DNA of 64,000 bases from Alloalcanivorax balearicus MACL04 (GTDB taxonomy: Bacteria; Pseudomonadota; Gammaproteobacteria; Pseudomonadales; Alcanivoracaceae), in contig NZ_ARXS01000011.1 in assembly GCF_025532145.1 (NCBI RefSeq), positions 1 through 64,000 on the forward strand. Direction: 5' to 3'. Positions 8,242-15,384 of the stretch are shown here, piece after piece. The stretch's first letter is position 1; every line of letters starts with the position of its first letter. Position numbers and translations under genes: made by a program. The notes under the pieces are model-generated. The model worked only from the letters and a program-made list of their open reading frames with translations. It had not been told where the DNA came from and made no database searches.

Positions 8242-8256
8242 CATACGTGACGTATG
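8242..8256. promoter_or_regulatory. CATACG-N3-CGTATG operator, copy 2
   Basis: The perfect palindrome CATACGTGACGTATG starts 31 bases after the start of the first copy, about three helical turns away, so two dimers would sit on the same face. Confidence 0.8.
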
Positions 8257-8284
8257 TCAACGATTTACCAGAACGTCGCTCGGC

Positions 8285-8308
8285 GTCAGGTTTTGCCTTA
8301 GACCTGAC
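8285..8308. repeat. REP-like palindrome, copy 2
   Basis: GTCAGGT (8285-8291) and ACCTGAC (8302-8308) form a perfect 7-bp stem around TTTGCCTTAG. The GTCAGGTTTTGCCTT core resembles the elements at 563-646 and 15295-15340. Confidence 0.45.
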
Positions 8309-8477
8309 AGCACCCACTCATAATGCCTGCTATCCTGAGGAATATTATCGATGATGCGGCGTCTTTTCCGGCCGGCTATTTCGGCTAACCTGGGGCGCAG
8401 GCGGTTGCTCGTCACGCCGTGCCAATGCAGACAGCCTTGGATTTTTGCCAGGGGCCATAGGAACAGAGAGGACCTGT

Positions 8478-9305
8478 ATGTCTTTTTTCAAACATAGGGC
8501 CAGGATTGCTCCCCTTTGGGCAGTCCTGGTTCTCTCCTTATCTTCGTGCGTGGAAAAGGCTGATAAGGGGCCGACTCTCAAGACCGTAACGGAAACGGCA
8601 TACAATGTTGAGCGAAGCGATACGGTGGAGTCCGACCCCGCTCTCAGGGAACATATTAAAACGATTTCTCATTACGGCGGCAGTGGGAATATCACGAAGC
8701 TTGAATACTGGCTAAAGGATAGACTTTTTGAGACCAGAACGTTCAAGAGAGATGATCGTGGGCACCTTTTGGAGATTGTTGTCACGGCGGTGAATGGCGA
8801 AGTGAAGAAGCGGTTTGTCCACGATCTTGATGAAGATGGACGTACGGTGGAAGTCAGAAGCTATCGGGGGGCTGACCGCCTTTCCGCGATTCATTCCCGG
8901 GAATATGACTCAAAGGGGAATATGGTTTCCGAGGTCTACAAATCGCCCGAAGACGTTGTTTTATCGAAAAGGCTGTTTGAGTATGACAATAAAAACAATG
9001 TCGTAAAGGAAACCGAGCTGCGTGAGGACCGATCGGTCAAGGTGGTGATGGATTTAGAATACGACGAGTCTGGCCGCTTGATTGAATCCACAAGCACATC
9101 AGAGGATTGGGGAAATATCCCCTACACGCTTGAATACACTCAGTATGGCGATGTGGCGTCCAGAAGTTGGACGGACAAAAACGCCGGGACGCAGCGTGCT
9201 GTCTATGAGTATGACTACGACGAGTTCGGGCACTGGACAAAAAGGGAAAAGTACGACAATGGTGTTTTGATCTACGTTCAGAAAAGGGACATGGAATATT
9301 ATTGA
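8478..9305 (+). CDS. Lipoprotein with YD-like (Rhs-type) repeats
   Basis: The 275-residue protein begins with a lipoprotein signal peptide (hydrophobic 12-22, lipobox SLSSC with Cys24). The mature part carries degenerate tyrosine-aspartate repeats: YDSKGNMVSEVY, YDNKNNVVKE, YDESGRLIES and YDEFGHWTKR, spaced about 28-35 residues. YD repeats build the beta-shell of Rhs/teneurin proteins; here a short set is tethered alone to a membrane, with no toxin domain. The ATG at 8478 follows GAGAGGACC. It is 28 bases before the methionine aminopeptidase gene, but a functional link is not obvious. Confidence 0.8.
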   Translation: MSFFKHRARIAPLWAVLVLSLSSCVEKADKGPTLKTVTETAYNVERSDTVESDPALREHIKTISHYGGSGNITKLEYWLKDRLFETRTFKRDDRGHLLEIVVTAVNGEVKKRFVHDLDEDGRTVEVRSYRGADRLSAIHSREYDSKGNMVSEVYKSPEDVVLSKRLFEYDNKNNVVKETELREDRSVKVVMDLEYDESGRLIESTSTSEDWGNIPYTLEYTQYGDVASRSWTDKNAGTQRAVYEYDYDEFGHWTKREKYDNGVLIYVQKRDMEYY

Positions 9306-9333
9306 AGGACATAAACGGACAAGAGGTGAATAC

Positions 9334-10092
9334 ATGACCGTGGAAGGCCAGAACGATATCGATGGGGTGCTGAACACCGGGCGGGTCGTCGCCAGAGTGC
9401 GCGATGCCATGCTCGATGCGGTTGAGCCGGGCATGACGACGGCGGAACTGGACAAGCTGGGAGAGCAGTTGCTGGAACAGTACGGCGCCAGGTCGGCACC
9501 GAGGGTGACTTATAATTTTCCCGGTGCCACTTGTATCAGCGTCAATGAGGAGGCCGCGCATGGCATACCGGGGCAGAGGGTGATTCAGGCCGGGGACGTC
9601 GTGAACGTCGACGTGTCCGCTGAACTGGATGGCTATTTCGCGGATACCGGCGGCACGACGGTTGTTCCGCCGGGGTCGGCGCTCAAGACACGCCTGTGTC
9701 ACGCCACTCGGCTGGCTTTGAAGCGTGCTTTGGGTGAAGCCCGGGCGGGCTCTCCCATCAATCGTATCGGCAAGGCGATTCAACATACCGCCAAGTCGCA
9801 TCGTTTCAAGGTGATCAAGAATCTGGCCGGCCATGGTATCGGGCGGACACTGCACGAGGAACCGGAGGACATCGTGGGCTATTACGATCGCCGCGATACC
9901 CGCCGATTGCAGCTTGGTCAGGTCATCGCCATCGAGCCGTTTCTGTCCACCCGCAGCACACTGGTGACAGAAGCGGAGGACGGATGGACTCTGGTGGGTC
10001 ATCCAGACAATCTTTCCGCGCAGTACGAGCACACGCTTATCATCACCAAGGGCGCTCCGATTATTGCCACGCTGTCCGAAAAGGGGGGCTGA
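9334..10092 (+). CDS. map: Type I methionine aminopeptidase
   Basis: The 252-residue enzyme removes N-terminal Met from nascent proteins. The full dinuclear metal site is visible: Asp93 (VNVDVS), Asp104 (FADTGG), His167 (AGHGIG), Glu201 (IEPF) and Glu232 (YEHT), plus substrate-binding His76 (AHGIP) and His174. The length matches bacterial type Ia enzymes without N-terminal extension. It is not beside rpsB/tsf, the common location of the housekeeping map, so it may be a second copy. An aligned RBS is weak (AAGAGGTG). The downstream DUF gene follows after 55 bases. Confidence 0.93.
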   Translation: MTVEGQNDIDGVLNTGRVVARVRDAMLDAVEPGMTTAELDKLGEQLLEQYGARSAPRVTYNFPGATCISVNEEAAHGIPGQRVIQAGDVVNVDVSAELDGYFADTGGTTVVPPGSALKTRLCHATRLALKRALGEARAGSPINRIGKAIQHTAKSHRFKVIKNLAGHGIGRTLHEEPEDIVGYYDRRDTRRLQLGQVIAIEPFLSTRSTLVTEAEDGWTLVGHPDNLSAQYEHTLIITKGAPIIATLSEKGG

Positions 10093-10147
10093 AGGTGGCA
10101 CGCCGGCCGATTTGAGAGTCGGCATGGGCGAGTCGACGGGAGCAGGG

Positions 10148-10882
10148 ATGAGCTGGAGCAAGAAGGCGATATTGGGCGTTCTGGATCAATGTGCCGAGGA
10201 CTTCACGTTCCCGGTACTGGACAACGGCTATGTCTATCTGGCCGCGACCAGGCTGTCCGTGTACCACTCGGATACTGATTGGGCGCTGGTGATCGAGGTG
10301 TTCGGGTTTTCTCCCAGAGCGGGACTGCCCGATGTGCAAATCTACACCTTCTCAAGCAAGCTGCACGACAGGGATCCGCCTTCGAATTATGTGTCGCAAG
10401 ACGCCTATGAAAACTATCTGAATAACAACCCACACAATGAATCCCGGTTTGTTTTTCCGATCGAGAACTCCGCCTGGCAGGACCAGGAAGATCTTGAACG
10501 TCTCAGTGACAATGCCGTTTGTGTATTGCGTGGTATCGAAGTGCCGCTTCCCGAGCCTGCGGCCTATGCGGACGCGGGCATTGAACTGGAAGATGAGGCG
10601 CCTTTGACGTTTGAATTCTGCCGCTATCTGGCCAAAGAACACAGGAACCGGGTTCTTTGTACGGAACGCGAGCGCCGGGTCAGTGTGTTGCCCAATATGA
10701 CGTTGTTGTTGCAACTGGAGGACTGGTGTCACCCGGATGTGGTGGCCGGTGAGCTGCCCAGTGCCTCGCCAACTTTCCAGCAACTGGCCGAGGTCCTTGA
10801 GACTGGCAGCACAGCGTCCTTCAGCAATGACGCGGTTGCCAATACCCATTGGCGGAACTGGCCGGAGGGCGGCACGCTATAG
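10148..10882 (+). CDS. Hypothetical protein resembling DUF7003
   Basis: The 244-residue soluble protein starts MSWSKKAILGVLDQC, continues with DFTFPVLDNGYVYLAATRLS and WALVIEVFGFSPRAG, and has no membrane segment. The pattern 'DFTFP-LDNGYVY-A-TRLS' followed by 'W-L-IEV-GFS' matches my memory of the DUF7003 family, whose function is unknown. GGGAGCAGGG precedes the ATG; a frame extends 28 codons into the end of map and is not used. The protein is acidic overall with several Trp and Cys residues. Confidence 0.65.
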   Translation: MSWSKKAILGVLDQCAEDFTFPVLDNGYVYLAATRLSVYHSDTDWALVIEVFGFSPRAGLPDVQIYTFSSKLHDRDPPSNYVSQDAYENYLNNNPHNESRFVFPIENSAWQDQEDLERLSDNAVCVLRGIEVPLPEPAAYADAGIELEDEAPLTFEFCRYLAKEHRNRVLCTERERRVSVLPNMTLLLQLEDWCHPDVVAGELPSASPTFQQLAEVLETGSTASFSNDAVANTHWRNWPEGGTL

Positions 10883-10979
10883 GGCGGCGCGGTTGACAGC
10901 GGGCCCCGCCTTGGCAAACTTGGCATTCACTGAGTCTCACCGCCACCTCGCTACTCCCGGAAAACGGCAGGAATGGAAT

Positions 10980-11531
10980 ATGACCGGAGAAGACACGAAA
11001 TCCTGTTTTGACGCACGTTTGCTTCGCCCCAAAAAGCAGGGCGACGGTGAATCCTGGGCTTTCGTGGTGTTGCCTGGGGAAGTCAGTGCAATGCTGCCCA
11101 GACGGGGCCGCACCTCCGTGGATGGCACACTGAACGGCCACGCGTTCCGGGTCTTGCTGGAACCGGACGGCCGCAAGAGCCATTGGCTTCGCATCGATCA
11201 GTCCCTGATGGAGACGTCTGGTACCACCTTCGGCGATGTCGCTCGCTTCGAAATCAGACCGGTGGCGCGGGAGCCGGAACCGGATGTCCCCGCGGATCTG
11301 CAGGACGCTTTGCAGGCTGCCCCGGAGGCCCGGGCGATCTGGGAAGCCACTACCACTCTGGCCCGCGTCGACTGGATTCATTGGATCACCACCGCCAAAC
11401 AGGCCAAGACCCGTGCCAAGCGGGTTGATGACGCTTGCGACATGTTGGCCTCGGGCAAAAAACGGGTCTGTTGCTTTGATCCTTCGGGGTTTTACAGCAA
11501 GGCGATCCGGGCGCCCGAGACGGCGGATTGA
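10980..11531 (+). CDS. YdeI/DUF1905-like protein
   Basis: The 183-residue protein has an N-terminal small beta-domain (about 8-85: FDARLLRP, WAFVVLPGEVS, GTLNGHAFRVLLEPDG) of the DUF1905 type and a C-terminal helical segment (about 105-165: DLQDALQAAPEARAIWEATT, then IHWITTAKQAKTRAKRVDDA) matching the bacteriocin-protection/YdeI family. That family is linked to stress and peptide-resistance phenotypes, but no biochemical role is established. The ATG at 10980 follows CAGGAATGGAAT. Same-strand neighbours are 97 bases upstream and 88 downstream. Confidence 0.75.
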   Translation: MTGEDTKSCFDARLLRPKKQGDGESWAFVVLPGEVSAMLPRRGRTSVDGTLNGHAFRVLLEPDGRKSHWLRIDQSLMETSGTTFGDVARFEIRPVAREPEPDVPADLQDALQAAPEARAIWEATTTLARVDWIHWITTAKQAKTRAKRVDDACDMLASGKKRVCCFDPSGFYSKAIRAPETAD

Positions 11532-11619
11532 GTCGCGGCGTTCTATTGCCACCGGTACTGAATGCGCTCTCAGGTGATACTGGCGCTAATATGGATGTTT
11601 GCCATTTCCGAGGTTTTCC

Positions 11620-13446
11620 ATGCGCAGAATAACGTTGTTGTTTTTATGGCTGCCGTTCCTCGCGGTGCTGTCGGCGGGATGTTCGGAGAAATCGCTCGAA
11701 GAACAAAGGCAGGAGCTGGAGGAAAAGAAGGCGGAGTATCAGTCACGGATTACAGCCCTTTCCGATAAGGACACCAAGGAAGCGCTGGCGCAACTGGCCG
11801 ATATCATGTTTTGGATACGGGAAGGGGATCTGGAGCGCCAGGTACCGCCTGAGGAGGTCCAATACCACACCTCGCCCTACTCAATCCTGGAAGATTATCA
11901 AAATACAAAGGACATGGCCGAGCAATTGGCCGCTGGTGTGCTGCTGACCAATGATGTGCGCTACCGTCCCCAGGAGGCGAAGCTCACATTGCCGTTCGCG
12001 TATCCCTTTGATCTTGAGGTCAACTGGAAGCAGGTGGTGCTGGCGGACGGCACCGAGTTGCCGGTGGTGGAGCAGGACCCGTTCACCGATCAAAGCGATC
12101 TGATTCCGGCGGCGTTGTGGAGCGCCTCTTATCAGCGGTTCACTACCCAGGTGCGGAAACACGTGAATCTGCCCATTGGCCAGGTGCCGCCACCGCCGCC
12201 GCCGATAGCACGGGCGCGCGGGGAGATGACCCTGACCGTACCGGAAACGCTGCCTGAAGCGCGCTTCTCCGCCTCAGACGTGGGCGACCATCGCGAGGTG
12301 TCGGAATGGCGCATCACCTTGGAAGAAGTGGAAGGGCACCGGGTTCGGCTGCTATTCAAGGTGCCGGAAGAGGTGACGATTGACGATGCACAGGGCCTGC
12401 TTGATCAGGTCGAAGTGGAGGCCAGTGACAGCACCGGCCGCTTCTTGTCGCGCAGCAATACGGGCAAAGGGCCGGTCGGTCACACTGATCAGATCATCGA
12501 CATGCTGGAGCAACTGATTGACGCGGCGGAATCCGGCGAACTGAAGGACAAGGAGGCCATGGAGCAGCGCATGCAGGCGCAGCAGAAGGCCACGTTGGAT
12601 GACGCCGATCGGCAACTGTATGTGGAGGTGGCATTCCGGGGCACGGTGGAACAGGTACGGGTGTTTTTGCCGGGCTTTGCCGGTGAGGAAACTCTGTCAG
12701 TGCCACTGGATCTGACGCCGGTACAGTTCAGCGTGCCGAACAATCAGGCTGAACCGCAATCCTTTGGCGTTCGGGCCAGAGTGTATGATCACACCGCCAG
12801 TGACTGGGAACTGGACCAGCCGCTGGAGGCGGATCCCTCGTCGCTGGACGAACTCATCAAGGTCGAATTCAAGAAGGGGGTGAACCCGGGGGTATCAGAT
12901 CCGATCGCCGACAAACTGTACTTTCATTTTCCGGAGCAAATGAGTAACCGTCTGGTCTCCGACTTTGATCGCTTCGATCATGTGGAGGAACTGGTTTTCC
13001 TGGATAAAGATGGCGAACCGGTGTACCGGTTCGACCCGGAGGATCGGGAGGGCCCGGTGAGGTTCACCGTCAACCGGATCGAGTATCACCCGGATCGCTT
13101 CGAGCGGCCTCCGGTGCGCGCCCGTGGAAAACTGGACGTTCTGCTGTTGCCGGACATCGACGTACGCTGGGTTCCTGTCAGTGATTTACCTGACGGCTAT
13201 GAAATGCACGGGAAGCAAGTGCTCTTTGGTCCGGCGGTGGCGGATAATCATATCCCCGCTTTGGTGCTTGCCCGGGACGCACAAGGCCGCTATCTGAAAA
13301 AGATCGCCGAGCTGCGCCATGCGTCCGACGAGGTTTGGCCCCGGCACGCTTACCATTTCTACGACGAGCCGGCGGGTTTTCTGTTTATCGAAAAAGGCCC
13401 GGGCTCTCACGCCAGCTACTCGTTCGATATTCCCCTTCAGGATTGA
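11620..13446 (+). CDS. Large lipoprotein, paralogue of the protein at 24.5-26.3 kb
   Basis: I recognise no named family. The 608-residue protein has a lipoprotein signal (hydrophobic 5-19, lipobox LSAGC with Cys21), an N-terminal charged helix (about 22-60), a PPPPPP hinge near residue 190, a helical KEAMEQRMQAQQKA segment near 320 and a beta-rich C-terminal half. Its last 160 residues align with the protein encoded at 24495-26312: both have FDR, VFL, RIEY-P-RF, LPDG and a closing beta segment. It is therefore an envelope protein with a paralogue in the same window. GAGG precedes the ATG at 11620. Confidence 0.75.
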   Translation: MRRITLLFLWLPFLAVLSAGCSEKSLEEQRQELEEKKAEYQSRITALSDKDTKEALAQLADIMFWIREGDLERQVPPEEVQYHTSPYSILEDYQNTKDMAEQLAAGVLLTNDVRYRPQEAKLTLPFAYPFDLEVNWKQVVLADGTELPVVEQDPFTDQSDLIPAALWSASYQRFTTQVRKHVNLPIGQVPPPPPPIARARGEMTLTVPETLPEARFSASDVGDHREVSEWRITLEEVEGHRVRLLFKVPEEVTIDDAQGLLDQVEVEASDSTGRFLSRSNTGKGPVGHTDQIIDMLEQLIDAAESGELKDKEAMEQRMQAQQKATLDDADRQLYVEVAFRGTVEQVRVFLPGFAGEETLSVPLDLTPVQFSVPNNQAEPQSFGVRARVYDHTASDWELDQPLEADPSSLDELIKVEFKKGVNPGVSDPIADKLYFHFPEQMSNRLVSDFDRFDHVEELVFLDKDGEPVYRFDPEDREGPVRFTVNRIEYHPDRFERPPVRARGKLDVLLLPDIDVRWVPVSDLPDGYEMHGKQVLFGPAVADNHIPALVLARDAQGRYLKKIAELRHASDEVWPRHAYHFYDEPAGFLFIEKGPGSHASYSFDIPLQD

Positions 13447-13497
13447 ATCCTGCCAGGCGAGGGGGAGGCGATGTCTTCTCCTTGCCCGTTCTTCCCT

Positions 13498-13941
13498 TTA
13501 CGTCAGCTTCTTCACTTCCGACTGATCCGGCGACAGAGCATGGCCGTCCTCATCCCGAGGGGTCATGAAGGGCACCGGCTTGCCGGTGTTCTTGTCGATC
13601 AGTAACGAATGGCGTTCGCCGCGGGCGAACAGGTGATGTTCACCCCATTGCCGCAACGCGACGACGATGGGAAACAGGCTTTCTCCCTTGGCGGTCAGCA
13701 CATACTCCTGATAGGCGGTGCCGTCGGAAGCCGGCCGGGTGTCCAGCACGCCCGCATCCACCAGGCGGCGCAGGCGGTCGGTGAGAATATTGCGGGCCAT
13801 GCCGAGATTACGCTGGAAGTCCCGGAAGCGACATACGCCGTCGAAGGCATCCCGCAGGATCAGCAGGCACCAGCGATCGCCGATCACATCGACGGCGCGG
13901 GCCACCGGGCAGGTGCTGTCAGAACTGGGGCGGCGGGGCAT
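13498..13941 (-). CDS. HxlR-family transcriptional regulator
   Basis: The 147-residue winged-helix protein has the HxlR signature near its N-terminus: Cys11 in STCPVARAVDVIGDRWCLLI, then LRDAFDGVCRFRDFQRNLGMA and the recognition region NILTDRLRRLVDAGVL. A conserved Cys in this position often senses electrophiles in the family. GGAG precedes the ATG at 13941; a frame runs 23 codons further into the operator and is not used. It diverges from the MFS gene, with a perfect 18-bp inverted repeat between them that is the obvious operator. Confidence 0.92.
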   Translation of the reverse strand: MPRRPSSDSTCPVARAVDVIGDRWCLLILRDAFDGVCRFRDFQRNLGMARNILTDRLRRLVDAGVLDTRPASDGTAYQEYVLTAKGESLFPIVVALRQWGEHHLFARGERHSLLIDKNTGKPVPFMTPRDEDGHALSPDQSEVKKLT

Positions 13942-13998
13942 GGTGTCTCCGGTGATATCAGATAATGGACATTGTGGTTGCATTTTAAAACTGGAATG

Positions 13999-14043
13999 CA
14001 TAGCATCCAACCAGTTTCTATTTACAACTGGTTGGATGCTATG
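13999..14043. promoter_or_regulatory. Perfect 18-bp inverted repeat, likely HxlR operator over the MFS start
   Basis: CATAGCATCCAACCAGTT (13999-14016) and its exact reverse complement (14026-14043) flank a 9-base spacer. The right arm ends on the ATG of the MFS gene. A third partial half-site, AAAACTGGAATGCAT, sits just to the left (13987-14001). The site can act as a DNA operator and, if transcribed, as an mRNA hairpin hiding the start codon. Confidence 0.75.
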
Positions 14044-15264
14044 ACGACGTCCCCCGTTTCCTGTTCATCAACGGCGCGTGCTGTATTACCGCGTGCTCTG
14101 GTTCTGTTGTTCGCCGCCGCCAGCGGCTTGAGTGTGGCCAATGTCTATTACGCACAACCGTTACTGGATGCGCTGGCGCTGGATTTCGGTATCAGTCATG
14201 CGGCCGTGGGTGGCGTGGTTACCGCTACCCAGGTGGGATGCGCCCTGGCTCTGTTACTACTGGTACCGTTGGGGGATCGGCTGGATCGTCGCCGGTTGAT
14301 GGCGGGGCAGTTGCTGGCGCTGGTGGCAGCGTTGATCGCGGTGGCCCTGGCGCGCTCAACGCCGGTGTTGTTGGCGGGCATGCTTGCCGTGGGTTTACTG
14401 GGTACCGCCATGACCCAGGGGCTGATCGCCTACGCCGCTAGTGCCGCGGCGCCCCATGAACAGGGCCGGGTGGTGGGCGCGGCCCAGGGCGGTGTGTTCG
14501 TGGGGTTGTTACTGGCCCGGGTTTTTGCCGGCGGTGTCAGCGATGTGGCCGGTTGGCGCGGCGTCTATTTCTGCTCGGCGGCAATGATGTTGGCACTGGC
14601 CTGGCCTTTGTGGCGAAGGTTGCCGGTTCTGATGGTGGCTTCGGATAGCATGAGTTACCCGCGTTTGTTGCTCTCCATGCTCGCGCTTCTGAAAACGGAG
14701 CGGGTGTTGCAAGTGCGCGGTGTATTGGCGTTGCTGATGTTCGCCGCTTTCAATATTTTCTGGAGCGCACTGGTGCTGCCGTTGAGCGCACCGCCCTATG
14801 AGTTCTCGCATACCCTGATCGGTGCCTTCGGGCTGGTGGGGGCGGCCGGAGCTCTGGCCGCCGCCCGGGCCGGCTACTGGGCCGACCGGGGTTACGGTCA
14901 ATACACCAGTGCGGCCGCTTTGGTATTACTGCTGTTATCGTGGATTCCGCTGTCGTTGATGGCATGGTCACTGTGGGCGCTGTTGATTGGCATCGTGTTG
15001 CTGGATCTCGGTGGCCAGGCTCTGCACGTTACCAACCAGAGCATGATCTTCCGCACGCACCCGGAAGCGCACAGTCGCCTGGTGGGTCTTTATATGCTGT
15101 TCTACTCGGTGGGCAGCGGTCTTGGTGCCATCAGTACCACAGTGACTTACGCGCATTCCGGCTGGGTGGGCGTCTGTGCCCTGGGCGCGGCGGTGAGTTT
15201 GCTGGCGTTGCTGTTCTGGGCGCTGACCCGAAAGCTGAAGCCCGGGGTGGGGTTTCGGGCTTGA
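14041..15264 (+). CDS. MFS transporter, drug-efflux type
   Basis: The 407-residue protein has 12 predicted membrane segments and the MFS loop motif GDRLDRRRLM between segments 2 and 3, the signature of proton-driven exporters. It resembles the YgaY/YnfM branch of small-molecule efflux pumps: early SVANVYYAQPLLDAL is typical of that branch. The ATG at 14041 lies inside the inverted repeat and has no strong Shine-Dalgarno; an upstream in-frame ATG at 13972 would put the operator inside the coding region. Repression by the divergent HxlR protein is likely. Confidence 0.9.
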   Translation: MTTSPVSCSSTARAVLPRALVLLFAAASGLSVANVYYAQPLLDALALDFGISHAAVGGVVTATQVGCALALLLLVPLGDRLDRRRLMAGQLLALVAALIAVALARSTPVLLAGMLAVGLLGTAMTQGLIAYAASAAAPHEQGRVVGAAQGGVFVGLLLARVFAGGVSDVAGWRGVYFCSAAMMLALAWPLWRRLPVLMVASDSMSYPRLLLSMLALLKTERVLQVRGVLALLMFAAFNIFWSALVLPLSAPPYEFSHTLIGAFGLVGAAGALAAARAGYWADRGYGQYTSAAALVLLLLSWIPLSLMAWSLWALLIGIVLLDLGGQALHVTNQSMIFRTHPEAHSRLVGLYMLFYSVGSGLGAISTTVTYAHSGWVGVCALGAAVSLLALLFWALTRKLKPGVGFRA

Positions 15265-15294
15265 GAGGAATGAAATCCGTGGCTTGAAAACAGG

Positions 15295-15340
15295 AGGTCA
15301 AGCCTGGCCTTCTCTTTGAGCCGAAGGCAAGCCCTGACCT
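15295..15340. repeat. REP-like imperfect palindrome, copy 3
   Basis: Arms 15295-15312 and 15323-15340 match as reverse complements at 15 of 18 positions around a 10-base loop. The arms read AGGTCAAGCCTGGCCTTC and GAAGGCAAGCCCTGACCT. It lies between the convergent MFS and esterase genes, so it may also serve as a bidirectional terminator. Confidence 0.5.
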
Positions 15341-15384
15341 CACTTTGCGCCAACTTTTGATTGGCTCTCAGTTGCTGTTTAGGA

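Noticed and set aside
8345-8605. Minus-strand frame in the gap before the YD-repeat lipoprotein
   Set aside because: It overlaps the start and signal peptide of a well-supported gene and has no recognisable features.
9037-10161. Long minus-strand open frame opposite the methionine aminopeptidase gene
   Set aside because: It is the antisense shadow of map, which has all metal ligands; the antisense product has no coherent domain.
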